This document shows positions 8,152 to 18,020 of a DNA stretch of 64,000 bases, piece by piece. The position numbers and the translations under genes are program-made. Numbering within the stretch: position 1 is the stretch's first letter; each line of letters starts with the position of its first letter. The notes below the pieces were generated by a model. It was not told the origin of the DNA. It made no database searches and saw only the letters and a list, made by a program, of their open reading frames with translations. The DNA is from Ferrimonas sediminum (lineage in GTDB: Bacteria; Pseudomonadota; Gammaproteobacteria; Enterobacterales; Shewanellaceae): the NCBI RefSeq assembly GCF_900100175.1, contig NZ_FNEM01000003.1, forward strand, positions 200,725-264,724, given 5' to 3'.

Positions 8152-9276
8152 TCACCGGGCCAGCAAACCTCTGGCAACCCAGGGACGCTGAATCAACAAC
8201 TCAAACAAAATCACCCCATAACAGGCCGACTGAATGGTCCACCAGGCAGTGACCGACACCGGCAGACTCAACACCAGTGCCAGGGTCACCGGGCCATGAA
8301 CCGGCAGGCGCCACCACAGGCGGCGACTGTCAGTGACTAAAGGCAGTGATGGTATCAAGGCGATCAGCGCCAACACCAGCACCCGGGCGCCCAGGCAAGC
8401 AACAATGGCCATCCCCATGACCCAGTAGCGCTCGGTAAACATCGACAGCGTAAGACTAAACCCCAACACCAACACCAGTACGTCGGCCCACATCCGCCCG
8501 CCCTCGGCAATAAAGGGCCGACTGGCGGCATCGATGCGGGGGGACAGCAGCAACACTGCCACGGCGGTGGTGACCACCCCGGACAAGCCAAAGCCCCACT
8601 CTGCTCCCCAGAACAGCAGATAACTCAAGGGCAACAACAGTCTGGGCGCTCGGGATAACAGTGGCCTCATCAGCCAGTGAGCACACCACGCCAGCACCAA
8701 ACTGGCCAGCATCAACCAGAAAAATCCCAAGCTCAGCGACAGCGGTTGCAGTTGCTGCAAAGAGCCCGCGGTCGTCAACAGCATCAACCCCACCACGGCC
8801 AACATCTCTCCCCACAGGCCCTCGCCCTCCAGCAGCACTAGCAGTCCCCGCTTTTGCGGTATCAGCAACGAGCTCCAACTGGGATCGGCGGCAGCCAGCA
8901 ACACACCGGCGATCACCGCCGATAACAGCGGAAATCCGGGGTGATCAATACTGAAATACAGAATCAGCGCCACGACCGTCACTGTGACCGCAAACACCAG
9001 ACTGGAGGGGACTATCACCCAGGGCCACAGCCTGGACAGCCGCCGGCGGGAGAGGTGCAACGCCCCCTGTACCATCAACCAGGGCAGCAGCAAAAAGTAG
9101 ATCCCCCTGGCCAGGTCCGCGGCCGTCACCCCGGTTTGCCAACCGAATCCAGTGACCGCCTGGCCCACCACCACCCCCAGCAGCAGCAGCAGCGGGTGGC
9201 GTACCAACAATTCCAGACGGGCCGCTGCCACCACCAAAGTAATGGCGCCCAAACCCAGTAACCAGCTCGATTCCAA
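8152..9276 (-). CDS. Polytopic membrane protein resembling CPA1-type cation/proton antiporters, motifs degenerate
   Basis: A 374-residue protein with about ten to twelve hydrophobic segments. The segment GVLLAAADPSW followed about 20 residues later by LLEGEGLWGE aligns in position with the TDP and EGESLxND motifs of NhaP/NHE-type sodium/proton antiporters. The Asn-Asp pair at the ion-binding site is replaced by Gly-Glu, and the TDP is ADP. It may therefore be a divergent antiporter, transport another ion, or have lost transport. The assigned start is TTG (9276) with weak ribosome-site options upstream, so the N-terminus is uncertain. It is a single gene, minus strand. Confidence 0.6.
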   Translation of the reverse strand: MESSWLLGLGAITLVVAAARLELLVRHPLLLLLGVVVGQAVTGFGWQTGVTAADLARGIYFLLLPWLMVQGALHLSRRRLSRLWPWVIVPSSLVFAVTVTVVALILYFSIDHPGFPLLSAVIAGVLLAAADPSWSSLLIPQKRGLLVLLEGEGLWGEMLAVVGLMLLTTAGSLQQLQPLSLSLGFFWLMLASLVLAWCAHWLMRPLLSRAPRLLLPLSYLLFWGAEWGFGLSGVVTTAVAVLLLSPRIDAASRPFIAEGGRMWADVLVLVLGFSLTLSMFTERYWVMGMAIVACLGARVLVLALIALIPSLPLVTDSRRLWWRLPVHGPVTLALVLSLPVSVTAWWTIQSACYGVILFELLIQRPWVARGLLAR

Positions 9277-10094
9277 AATCGCCCTGAGTCCTTATTAGAT
9301 AACTGATTTATCTAAGCATAGTAGGCATTTCCACCACTGCACTGCCTCTGGACGCCCCAAAGGACCCGGCCACAAACTGGCCACAAACCCGCTACGCCAT
9401 GGTCATCCCCCATGGCTCACAGACAGGCAAAGTTGCCGAAAGCCTCCCCGGCGGCAACGGAGCGATCGAATTCAGCTCCTAAAACCAGCAAATTCTGCGA
9501 GCCATCGCTCACTTTGGCGCCGGCCCCAACAGTTGTGAGTATTTGGAGGCCGGTTCGTAATCGACTGGTTAACGAAATGGGTCTGACCGACTGGGGCCAT
9601 GGTCTTCCATCCGGCGGCAGGCCCCGCAATCCGCGGCCCCAGCCCCAACGGACAGGCCCAAAGCCGGGCCTCAAACCATAACAGAATCGGAATTGCCAAA
9701 GCTTTCCAAGTATTTGAGAGGACAATTGACGAAGATTATCGAAACATAACGCGGTGTTTTCACCCAAATTAAAACATGTAATTAAAATTCAAATGAAGCC
9801 ACAAAATAGCCATGAGCCGACATTATGTTCGTAATTTTCCTACACATTCCAGTGCGACCAAACAAAATATCCGCTGGTAAATGAGTTTTTAGATTAAAGA
9901 GGTTCTAATCAGGTTCAAGAAGTAAAATTCATTTTATTGAGCGATATTCAACCTGGAGTTCAGATAATGACAACCATTCACATTAAGGGATGCTAAAAAC
10001 GAAACATTATGAATTCCGAATGCACATCTAAGATATTGATTTATAAGCGTTAAATCAAGTTGTGAAATTTTCGTTTCAAAAGCAAGAAAAAAAA

Positions 10095-10110
10095 CGTGAT
10101 CCACATCACT
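10095..10110. promoter_or_regulatory. CRP-like binding site upstream of lctP
   Basis: CGTGA-N6-TCACT, close to the TGTGA-N6-TCACA consensus of the cAMP receptor protein. It lies about 250 bases before the lctP start. Confidence 0.5.
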
Positions 10111-10208
10111 GGCGCAAGGCGCGCAAAAATGCCATGGATCACAAAAATTCACCAATTGGGATGAGAAACTCATTCCCGATTGCTACTAAAATGTGAAGTT
10201 CATCAACA

Positions 10209-10222
10209 TTGATTTGGATCAA
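10209..10222. promoter_or_regulatory. Perfect FNR/EtrA-type box upstream of lctP
   Basis: TTGAT-TTGG-ATCAA matches the FNR consensus at every fixed position. A start site about 41 bases downstream (near 10257) would make this a class II activator position, and a weak TATTGA -10-like element lies at 10243-10248. This predicts oxygen-responsive control of lactate uptake. Confidence 0.65.
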
Positions 10223-10350
10223 TTTTCTTTCCCGCTTTCCGCTATTGAATACGCTACCAATTACTAGCGTTCAGCTGTGGATTAATAATTTTCAGTTGAC
10301 GTAGTGAAAGTGAAAGAAAGTAATCATTCCTCAATAGAAGGGAAAACGGC

Positions 10351-12030
10351 GTGAATCTCATACAGACACTCGCAACGCTCACACCGATTATTTCGGTACT
10401 TGTATTTTTGGTGCTATTGCGCATGCCTGCTTCAAAGGCAATGCCAATCTCTGCAGTATTAACCGGTTTAGCAGCTGCCTTCATCTGGCAGATGGACACC
10501 ACCATTCTTGGTGCGTCCGTCGTCCAGGGTATGCTAGATGCGATAACCCCGCTAACCATCATCTTCGGTGCAATCTTCCTGCTGAAGACGCTGGCAGCTT
10601 CCGGCGCCATGGATACCATCCGTGCGGGCTTCACCAACATCAGTGCCGATGCCCGAGTTCAGGTCATCATCATCTGCTGGCTGTTTGGCGCCTTCATTGA
10701 AGGTTCTGCAGGCTTCGGTACTCCAGCTGCCATTGGCGCTCCACTCCTGGTACTTCTGGGTGTTCCGCCACTGGCTGCTGCAGTTGTCGCGTTGATTGCT
10801 GACTCCACTTCAGTTTCCTTCGGTGCCATCGGCCTGCCGGTGCTGTTCGGTATGGACAAAGGTCTGGACGCCGGTGGCGTTTCCATGGCCGCTGAGCAAA
10901 TCGCCGCACTGGGTGCCAACGCAACCTTCGCTGACTACGCTCAGCAGATTGCCATGCACATGATCACCATCGACCTGGTGACCGGTTCACTGATTCCTGT
11001 GGTACTGGTTTGTGTACTGACAGGCTTCTTTGGCCGCAACAAGTCCTTCGCTGAAGGTTTGGCTATCTGGAAGTTCGCCCTGTTTGCAGGTCTGGCCTTC
11101 ACCATCCCAGCCTGGCTGATCAACTACTTCGCTGGTCCTGAGTTCCCATCCGTCATCGGTGCTCTGGTTGGTATGGCTGTGGTTATCCCTGCTGCGAAGA
11201 AAGGCTTCCTGCTGCCCGCTCAGCCTTGGAACGACTTTGCTGAAAACGACGGCAAGGCCGCGTCTGCCACTGAAGGCCAGCCACAAGCTGCCGGCGCCGA
11301 CGTCACCAAGCCTCAGTTTTCCCAAGCCGCCGCCTGGACCCCATACCTGGTAATGGCCGGCCTGCTGGTACTGTCCCGGGTTGTTGCTCCTCTGAAGAGC
11401 TTCCTGCTGAGCTTTAACATCAGCTGGCCTGGCCTGATGGGTACCTCTCTGAGCTCCGGCTTCAAAACCCTGTACGCACCTGGCGCCTTCTTTGTGGCCG
11501 TGTGTATCCTGGGCTTCTTCATCTTCAAGATGAAGCCAAAAGCGTTCTCCGGTGCCTTCACAGACTCTTGCAAGTCCATGATCCCAACCATCATCTCCCT
11601 GGGCGCTTCGGTTCCTATGGTGAAGATCTTCCTGAACTCCGGTGAAAACGCCGCAGGCCTGATGTCCATGCCTAAGGCACTGGCTGACCTGCTGGCTAAC
11701 ACCATGGGTGCCGTTTGGGAATGGACTGCGCCAATCGTTGGTATCTTCGGTGCCTTCCTGTCTGGCTCCGCTACCTTCTCCAACATGATGTTCTCCGGCC
11801 TGCAGTTCTCTGTAGCAGACAACATCGGCATGAACCACGCATTGGTACTGGCCCTGCAGGGCATCGGTGCTAACGCCGGTAACATGATGTGTGTAATGAA
11901 CGTGGTTGCCGCCGCTACCGTTGTAGGTATGGCTGGCCGCGAATCCGAAATCATTCGGAAGACCATGCCTGTTGCACTTGCCTACGCCTTCGTGGCCGGC
12001 ACCATCGCCTTCTTCTGGGGTGGGTTCTAA
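10351..12030 (+). CDS. lctP: L-lactate permease (LctP/LldP family)
   Basis: A 559-residue permease of the LctP/GlcA family (TC 2.A.14), which imports lactate, and often glycolate, with protons. It has about twelve to fourteen membrane segments and the family core near residues 115-145 ([20 protein letters not shown]). The start is GTG, preceded by GAAGGGAAAA. Codon use is strongly biased and the base composition is even, suggesting high expression. It pairs functionally with the D-lactate dehydrogenase gene about 1 kb downstream, as in Shewanella lactate loci, but has its own terminator, so the two are probably separate transcripts. FNR-like and CRP-like sites lie upstream. Confidence 0.95.
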   Translation: MNLIQTLATLTPIISVLVFLVLLRMPASKAMPISAVLTGLAAAFIWQMDTTILGASVVQGMLDAITPLTIIFGAIFLLKTLAASGAMDTIRAGFTNISADARVQVIIICWLFGAFIEGSAGFGTPAAIGAPLLVLLGVPPLAAAVVALIADSTSVSFGAIGLPVLFGMDKGLDAGGVSMAAEQIAALGANATFADYAQQIAMHMITIDLVTGSLIPVVLVCVLTGFFGRNKSFAEGLAIWKFALFAGLAFTIPAWLINYFAGPEFPSVIGALVGMAVVIPAAKKGFLLPAQPWNDFAENDGKAASATEGQPQAAGADVTKPQFSQAAAWTPYLVMAGLLVLSRVVAPLKSFLLSFNISWPGLMGTSLSSGFKTLYAPGAFFVAVCILGFFIFKMKPKAFSGAFTDSCKSMIPTIISLGASVPMVKIFLNSGENAAGLMSMPKALADLLANTMGAVWEWTAPIVGIFGAFLSGSATFSNMMFSGLQFSVADNIGMNHALVLALQGIGANAGNMMCVMNVVAAATVVGMAGRESEIIRKTMPVALAYAFVAGTIAFFWGGF

Positions 12031-12050
12031 CACCTTCTAGAAGAACTGAA

Positions 12051-12078
12051 AAGCCGGACCAAAGAGTCCGGCTTTTTT
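12051..12078 (+). terminator. Rho-independent terminator of lctP
   Basis: AAGCCGGAC, a 6-base loop, then GTCCGGC followed by six T residues, 20 bases after the lctP stop. Confidence 0.93.
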
Positions 12079-13097
12079 ATTGCGAAAAATAACCCATACC
12101 ACTTCGTCTTCCTGCCGTAATCAACACATTTTACACTCCCGCAAAATAAGCAACTGCCAAATTTAACTTATATTACAATAGGTCAGAAGTCGTATTTGGC
12201 GCCCACGACACGAAAACACTTATCCCCATACACCTAAATAACCCCCCCCCTCATTTACCACCATCTCCGCCGCATAGGCGCCGACAAGAGAATTGTGCAC
12301 ACAACCAAACAATAAGGTTCGACGAATCCATAGTCCGACGCATCGCAGAACGCCCAACGAAGAGCATTCCGGTTTCCATGGTGACGACGAACGCGCCTGG
12401 TCGGATCATCGAACCAGGAGAGCCTCTGCGATTTAACCAGGCACATAATGGGTGATCCCGGCCATGAAAGACGAGCGCCTGCTGGAGACCGGTGATGCCA
12501 TGGCCGTCTGTGTGAAAGGGCAACTCGCGAGCATCCGGTTGTCAATTCTGTTTCAGGGAAAACCCAGAAATCTGATGGGTACCCAAGGTAAGCCGTAACA
12601 GGCATTAAACTGCAGCAGGCGGGCAAAAATGACAGCCAAGAAGATGATTAACCAAGCGGCGCTGATGGAGCGAATTCTTTGGAGCATCGGTCACCATGGT
12701 GAATCGCTAAGGCGTGTTGAGTTTTACGGGATACCTGTGTGCCAACCCTGGGCAACAGATCAACTCCGTGATGGATCCGGTCGATGGACGACGCTCTGCA
12801 ATCGACCGCCTTATTGAGCTGCCTCCATCTTTAACCCACTTCTGCGCTAATGAGATAGACCGACCCCGGTCCTCCAGAGCTCGCCGGGAATTTTTCTTCG
12901 ATAAAATTGTTCATCCGCACAAAAACCAGGGTGTTTTTTAACTCTATATTCGGTCATTCGTCCAAAGATGTAGAAATGCCCTTGTGGCATAGTATCCATG
13001 TTGAATAAATGTGATCCAGGTGCGGGCTATACCAAGTGCAATAAATATTTGTTCAAATATTTAACTCCCTTGGTACACAATATAAGGGTATAAAAAA
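12079..13097. other. Long intergenic region between lctP and dld
   Basis: About 1 kb with no gene I can support. It includes a run of nine C residues (12242-12250) and a GC-richer stretch (about 12,270-12,640) with short open frames on both strands, such as one of about 45 codons from 12462. That stretch may be the remnant of a lost gene, but I recognise no family. The final 100 bases are AT-rich and contain the nested palindrome described separately. Confidence 0.45.
13030..13075. promoter_or_regulatory. Nested palindromic operator or leader structure upstream of dld
   Basis: Outer arms TACCAAG/CTTGGTA enclose inner arms AAATATTTG/CAAATATTT. The spacers between outer and inner arms are exactly 6 bases on both sides, and the centre at 13052.5 is a TT. 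This 46-bp perfectly centred dyad lies 22 bases before the GTG start of dld. It could be an operator for a multimeric regulator or fold in the mRNA leader. Confidence 0.6.
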
Positions 13098-15944
13098 GTG
13101 CTAACTGCTAACTACAGTGAACTGGCTAACAAACTTAACCAGATTCTTGACCAGGACCGCGTTCACACCGACTACCTTCGCCGGGTAGCCTGGGGTACCG
13201 ACGCTTCTTTTTATCAAAAACGTCCACAGATCGTTGTTCACCCGAAGACCGAATCTGAAGTGGCAGCCTCCCTGGCGGAGTGTCATGCCAACAAGACCCC
13301 GGTCACCTTCCGGGCCGCCGGTACCGCCCTGTGCGGTCAGGCCATCTCCGACTCCATCCTGATGGTTGCCGGCAGTGGCTGGGACAAGTACGAAGTGCTC
13401 GATGGTGGTGCCCGCATGAAACTGCAGGCCGGTGTTATCGGTGCCAAGGTCAACCAGGTGCTCAACCCTCTGGGCTGGAAGTTTGGTCCCGATCCTGCCA
13501 CCATCGCCTCGGCCATGGTGTCCGGTATTGTTGCCAACAACGCGTCAGGCATGAACTGTGGTACCCACCACAATGCCTACCGTCTGATTGAATCGGCCCG
13601 CATCGTTATGGCCAACGGTTTCGTTCTCGATACCGCCAGCGAAGCCAGCCGTAAAGAGTTCACCGCCAAGCACCCTGAAGTGATCAAAGGCATCGAACAG
13701 ATTCGCGACGAAATCGCCGCCGACGAAGAGATGACTGCGCGCATCAAGCGTAAGTACTCCATCAAAAACGTGACCGGTTTCGGCATGAACTCCTTCGTTG
13801 ATTTCCACGACCCGTTCGACATCATGCTGCGCCTGATGGTGGGTTCAGAGGGTACTCTGGGCTTCCTGTCTGAAGTCACCATGAAGAGCGTGGTCAAGTC
13901 CTCTCACTCCGCCTCTGCCATGGTGTACTTCGACTCCCTGCGCGGCGCCTGTGAAGCGATTGTGGAGCTGCGCAAAGACGCCTTCGATGAAACCAACGCT
14001 GCCGAGCTGCTGGATAACTTCGCCCTGAAAGCCGTAGCCGCGTCCAAGTACGAGACTCCGGATTTCCTGGCCGACATCCACAAGGACGTCACCGCGGTAC
14101 TGTTCGAAACCTTCGGCATGAGCCAGGAAGAGATCGACGCCAACATCGCCAAGATGACCGCTATCATGGCCAAGCATGGTCTGTACAAGCCGGCCGAGTT
14201 TACTCAGGTAGGCTCAGAAATCGCCAACATGTGGGCCATCCGTAAAGCGGTATTCCCTCTGGCGGGTTCCATGCGTCCGGCTGGCACCTCCTGCATCATC
14301 GAAGACATCGCCTTCCCTATCGAGGTGCTGCCCCAGGCCACCATCGATCTGCAGAACCTCTCCTTCGAGCACGGCTACAACGATGCGGTGATCTACGGTC
14401 ACGCCCTGGAAGGCAACTACCACGTTATCTTCTCCCAGGACTTCAGCACCCAGGCTGAGATCGATCGCTTCGACAACTTCATGGCGGCGGTCGTAGAACT
14501 GGTTGCCACCAAGTACGACGGCTCCCTGAAAGCGGAACACGGCACCGGCTTCGGCATGGCCGCCTTCGTTGAGAAGGAGTGGGGCAGCAACATCTACAAC
14601 ATGATGAAGCGGGTTAAGCAGGTGATGGACCCATCCGGCATCCTCAACCCGGGCGTGATCATCAACGATGACCCACACTGTCACTCCAAAGGCTTTAAGC
14701 CACTGCCTAAGGTGCACGACCTCATCGACAAGTGCATCGAGTGTGGCTTCTGTGAGCAGCACTGTGTGGCCCACAGCCTGACCATGTCACCGCGTCAGCG
14801 TACCGCCGTCGCCCGAGTGATGAAGACCCTGGAAACCACCGGTAAAGAGCCGGAGGTTCTGGCGGATCTGAAGGCCAACTACCCCTACTACGCCATGGAT
14901 ACCTGTGCCGCCGACGGCCTGTGTAAACTGGGCTGTCCTATGGGCATCGATACCGGCAAGTTCATCAAGAAGCAGCGCGCCAAGTACGCCACTTCCATGG
15001 ACAAGAAGATCGCCAACTTTACCGCCAACCAGTACGACAATCTGGAAGGGGTTGCCCGCTTTGCCCTGGGTGCCACCGACATCGCCCGTGCCGTGATTGG
15101 CGAAGGCGGTATGGGTGCGGTGACCGGCCTGGCCCGTAAGATCATGCCGGGTATGCCGATTCCTCAGTGGACTGAAGGGATGCCTAAACGTGGTAAGGCC
15201 CTGCCTGAGATGTCCACCAAAGGTGACACCAAAGCGGTGTACTTCCCTGCCTGTCTGAACCGCATGCTGGGTACTGCGCCAAGCAACAAGGACCAGCGTT
15301 CGATCCCTGAGACGATTAAGTCTCTGTTCGAAAAAGCCAACATCGAAATGTTGTGCGGTGAGAAGCCTCAGGGTCTGTGCTGTGGCCAGTCCTGGGAGTC
15401 TTACGGTCACGACGAGCAGGCGGATCGCAAGTCTGACGAGCTGTCCAAGTGGCTGCTGGAAGTCTCCAACAACGGTGAGCACCCGATTCTGGTGGAAACC
15501 ACCGCCTGTCTGGAGCGGATGCGCCGTGCCTGTGACAAGCGCCTGAACATGCTCGGTCCAGAGGAGTTCGCCATGCAGTTTATGGTCGACAAGCTGGACA
15601 TCACCAAGATCGAAGAGAAGATCGCGGTGCACCCAACCTGTACCTGTCGTAAGATGGGCATCGTCGATGACCTGGTTGGCCTGGCCAAGCTGTGCGCATC
15701 CGACGTTGTGGTACCAGAGCGTGACAAGGTTGGCTGTTGTGGTATGGCCGGTAACCGCGGCATGAACTACCCGGAGCTGAACGCCCACGGCCTGCGTAAC
15801 CTGAAAGCGGAAACCAAAGACAAGGGTTGCACCAGTGGCTACTCGGTGTCGGCCACCTGTGAGATCGGCCTGACCACTCACTCCGGCATTCCGTACAAAA
15901 ACATCCTGACCCTGCTGGACAAAGCGTCCAAGGCCAAAGCCTAA
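13098..15944 (+). CDS. dld: FAD/Fe-S D-lactate dehydrogenase (Dld-II type)
   Basis: A 948-residue enzyme that oxidises D-lactate to pyruvate and passes electrons to the quinone pool at the inner membrane. Domains in order: FAD-binding type 4 (about 40-260), FAD-linked oxidase C-terminal domain (about 270-535), two 4Fe-4S motifs (CIECGFCEQHC near 545 and CAADGLCKLGCP near 603), and two CCG cysteine-rich domains (CCG near 760 and 880). This architecture and length match the Shewanella Dld-II enzyme. The start is GTG after AAGGG. No lldEFG L-lactate dehydrogenase genes follow, unlike in Shewanella oneidensis. Its own terminator follows directly. Confidence 0.95.
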   Translation: MLTANYSELANKLNQILDQDRVHTDYLRRVAWGTDASFYQKRPQIVVHPKTESEVAASLAECHANKTPVTFRAAGTALCGQAISDSILMVAGSGWDKYEVLDGGARMKLQAGVIGAKVNQVLNPLGWKFGPDPATIASAMVSGIVANNASGMNCGTHHNAYRLIESARIVMANGFVLDTASEASRKEFTAKHPEVIKGIEQIRDEIAADEEMTARIKRKYSIKNVTGFGMNSFVDFHDPFDIMLRLMVGSEGTLGFLSEVTMKSVVKSSHSASAMVYFDSLRGACEAIVELRKDAFDETNAAELLDNFALKAVAASKYETPDFLADIHKDVTAVLFETFGMSQEEIDANIAKMTAIMAKHGLYKPAEFTQVGSEIANMWAIRKAVFPLAGSMRPAGTSCIIEDIAFPIEVLPQATIDLQNLSFEHGYNDAVIYGHALEGNYHVIFSQDFSTQAEIDRFDNFMAAVVELVATKYDGSLKAEHGTGFGMAAFVEKEWGSNIYNMMKRVKQVMDPSGILNPGVIINDDPHCHSKGFKPLPKVHDLIDKCIECGFCEQHCVAHSLTMSPRQRTAVARVMKTLETTGKEPEVLADLKANYPYYAMDTCAADGLCKLGCPMGIDTGKFIKKQRAKYATSMDKKIANFTANQYDNLEGVARFALGATDIARAVIGEGGMGAVTGLARKIMPGMPIPQWTEGMPKRGKALPEMSTKGDTKAVYFPACLNRMLGTAPSNKDQRSIPETIKSLFEKANIEMLCGEKPQGLCCGQSWESYGHDEQADRKSDELSKWLLEVSNNGEHPILVETTACLERMRRACDKRLNMLGPEEFAMQFMVDKLDITKIEEKIAVHPTCTCRKMGIVDDLVGLAKLCASDVVVPERDKVGCCGMAGNRGMNYPELNAHGLRNLKAETKDKGCTSGYSVSATCEIGLTTHSGIPYKNILTLLDKASKAKA

Positions 15945-15960
15945 GCGGTCCTGAGATGAC

Positions 15961-15990
15961 AAAGGCCACCCTCACGGGTGGCCTTTTTTT
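15961..15990 (+). terminator. Rho-independent terminator of dld
   Basis: GGCCACCC, a 4-base loop, GGGTGGCC, then seven T residues, about 20 bases after the dld stop. Confidence 0.95.
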
Positions 15991-16079
15991 GTCTGGGCTC
16001 TGAGCCTCACTCAGACGCTCATACCAACCCCGCAATGCTCAAGTCTTCACAAGGCCTTACCCGATGGCTTACAACGCCG

Positions 16080-16550
16080 TTAACCCCCTCTTATGGCCGC
16101 GTACCGGCCCTGGGTCAGAGACAACAGCTGGTCCGGAGCCAACTCAATCTCCAACCCCCGCCGCCCCGCAGAGACAAAAATGGTGGCGTGAGCCTGTGCC
16201 GACGCATCCAGCAGCAGCGGCAGTCGCTTCTTTTGCCCCAGCGGACTGATGCCGCCGACCACGTAGCCGGTGGCCTTCTCCGCCACCTTGGGATCGGCCA
16301 TCGCCAGCCGCTTGGCTTTGACGGCCTTGGCCAGCGCTTTCAGATCCAATTGTCCGGTTACCGGCACCACGGCCACGTAAAGTGTGCCGCTGTCGTCTGC
16401 GGCCAGCAGGGTCTTAAACACCCGGGCCGGATCTTGCTGCAGCGCTTCTGCGGCTTCCAGACCATAGGAGCTACTGGCGGGATCATGAGAATACTGATGA
16501 AGTTGGTAAGCCACTTTGGCTTTCTTGACGGCATTTACAGCAGGGGTCAT
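16080..16550 (-). CDS. ybaK: Cys-tRNA(Pro)/Cys-tRNA(Cys) deacylase YbaK
   Basis: A 156-residue YbaK/EbsC-family trans-editing enzyme that hydrolyses Cys-tRNA(Pro) in the cytoplasm. The start MTPAVNAVKKAK matches the N-terminus of the E. coli protein. An upstream in-frame ATG would add ten residues with no counterpart. Conserved blocks are KTLLA near residue 47, VPVTGQLDLK near 65 and the invariant GYVVGGISPLGQKKRLP near 100, which contains the catalytic Lys/Gly region. It is a single gene convergent with dld. Confidence 0.95.
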   Translation of the reverse strand: MTPAVNAVKKAKVAYQLHQYSHDPASSSYGLEAAEALQQDPARVFKTLLAADDSGTLYVAVVPVTGQLDLKALAKAVKAKRLAMADPKVAEKATGYVVGGISPLGQKKRLPLLLDASAQAHATIFVSAGRRGLEIELAPDQLLSLTQGRYAAIRGG

Positions 16551-16867
16551 AACAGGTCGTAATCGAGACGTACAGGCCACCTAGTATGCCACAGCCGGGC
16601 CCATTCGCGGCCAGAGCGGATCACAAATCCACTGCTGACAAGAGTTGAAACAGAATAATGGCCGATGATTGTGTTGCTAAAAAAGGTATATTCGCCCAGA
16701 AACAATTAACACTCGACGATATTATTTTTCTTTCTGTTGTTCAATGCAGGCAAAAACAGTTCAAATTTGGAATACTAAAACCGCCTCATTGAAATTGTGA
16801 CCGACCGTCAGGAAATGCGGCCAAATAGAATATAGGATTTGCTCATTCTCTCTTCCAGGCAATATGA
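16551..16867. other. Intergenic region between ybaK and a LysR gene
   Basis: About 316 bases holding two divergent promoter regions. It is AT-rich toward the LysR gene. I see no gene or clear operator. Confidence 0.4.
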
Positions 16868-17839
16868 ATGAATAGCAAACTCAATAAACTGGATTATTTT
16901 ACGTTGAGTGTGTTTGTCGAGTTGTATGAACAACGTAGTGGCATCGCGGTTGCCCGCCAACTCAATAGCACCCAACCCAAGGTCAGTCGCGCCCTGACCT
17001 GCCTTCGTGAAGTATTTGAGGATGAGCTGTTTATCCGCCAGCAATACGGCATGGTCCCCAATCAACGGGCCGAATTTTTTTACCCCATGGCTAAGGAGCT
17101 GGCCCGTCAGTACCAGCAGTTGTCACAGGCCCTGGCCCACGACTATACCCAGAGGTGGGAGGTCAATATTGCCGCCCAGGAGCATCTGTTCCGGATTATG
17201 GTCGATTGCCTGAACCAAACCCGCACCGAACTGGGCAACGGCTTCGGCTACAATCTGCACCCATGGACCCCCGACTCCCACAAGCAGATCAGCCTGGGGC
17301 AGCTGGATTACTGCATCTCCATCAACCCCAAACACTCGGATTCCGTGGACCAGCACCATATTGGCAGCGTTCAGAATTACTTCCTTGTTGCGAGAAAAGG
17401 CCACCCGGTTTTTGAGCAACCGCTGTCACTGGCCAACCTGCTTCATCACCCCATGGTATTGTTTAACTATGCCTTAAGCAGCCTCAAGCACCATCGAATC
17501 GAAGTGGCAGCCCAGGAGTTGGGCAGCGCCATCGAGGTCGCCATGAAAACCTCCAGCATGTCACTGTTGCTCGAGCAGGTAGCACGAACCGATCACATCA
17601 GCATACTGGCGTCGGTGTTTGCTCTGGAGGCGGTCAAGGAGCGCAGCGAACTGGCGTACGTCAACATCACCGATTACTGGAGAGCACAGGTGCTATCGCC
17701 ACACAGCAATAATGAGTTCCAGTTCTATCTGGAAAGTAAGGGCAGTGCCGACAGTCGATTAACCGAAATATTCGCCAGGAATCTTCGGGATAAAATTTTC
17801 ACATTGCAATCAAAACAAGATAATGAGCAACCTCATTAA
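16868..17839 (+). CDS. LysR-family transcriptional regulator, atypical subgroup
   Basis: A 323-residue protein. The N-terminal winged helix (LDYFTLSVFVELYEQRS ... KVSRALTCLREVFEDELFIR, residues 7-57) is LysR-like. It lacks the usual RxTR-x-LTxxG wing and has instead QYGMVPNQRAEFFYPM. The rest fits a poorly conserved periplasmic-binding-like effector domain. Its N-terminus closely parallels that of the LysR gene at 38592-39590, so the two belong to one subgroup. No adjacent operon suggests its target. A terminator lies about 150 bases downstream. Confidence 0.85.
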   Translation: MNSKLNKLDYFTLSVFVELYEQRSGIAVARQLNSTQPKVSRALTCLREVFEDELFIRQQYGMVPNQRAEFFYPMAKELARQYQQLSQALAHDYTQRWEVNIAAQEHLFRIMVDCLNQTRTELGNGFGYNLHPWTPDSHKQISLGQLDYCISINPKHSDSVDQHHIGSVQNYFLVARKGHPVFEQPLSLANLLHHPMVLFNYALSSLKHHRIEVAAQELGSAIEVAMKTSSMSLLLEQVARTDHISILASVFALEAVKERSELAYVNITDYWRAQVLSPHSNNEFQFYLESKGSADSRLTEIFARNLRDKIFTLQSKQDNEQPH

Positions 17840-17992
17840 AAGCTCATTCTCAATATACCTTTTGCATTATTGAGATCGGATTATTCATTACTAATAAAAC
17901 AGCAAGGATGAAAATGTAAAATTATATGTCAGCCGAAAGAATCGATAACTATTATTATTTTCATGTTTTTACACGACCTTGATATCTACCGA

Positions 17993-18020
17993 AACGCTAC
18001 CCTTCTGAGTAGCGTTTTTC
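17993..18020 (+). terminator. Rho-independent terminator downstream of LysR gene
   Basis: AACGCTAC, an 8-base loop, GTAGCGTT, then more T residues. It lies about 150 bases after the LysR stop, leaving a long AT-rich 3' region. Confidence 0.8.

Larger units (their letters stand above)
9277..10350. other. Long intergenic region upstream of lctP
   Basis: About 1.07 kb without a supportable gene. The first 400 bases are GC-rich like the surrounding genes. From about 9,700 to 10,350 the sequence becomes clearly AT-rich and holds a CRP-like and an FNR-like site. The GC-rich part has open frames on both strands, but none shows a ribosome site or a recognisable protein. Confidence 0.5.

Noticed and set aside
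9417-9767. Overlapping frames of about 75-116 codons on both strands
   Set aside because: Composition is GC-rich, so long open frames arise by chance. There is no ribosome site, family resemblance or supporting neighbour.
12242-12250. A run of nine C residues as a phase-variation site
   Set aside because: It is not inside or directly upstream of any supportable gene.
12251-12817. Several short frames between lctP and dld, including one from 12462
   Set aside because: None has a recognisable product; they overlap one another and no ribosome site is convincing. I kept only a note that the stretch may be a gene remnant.
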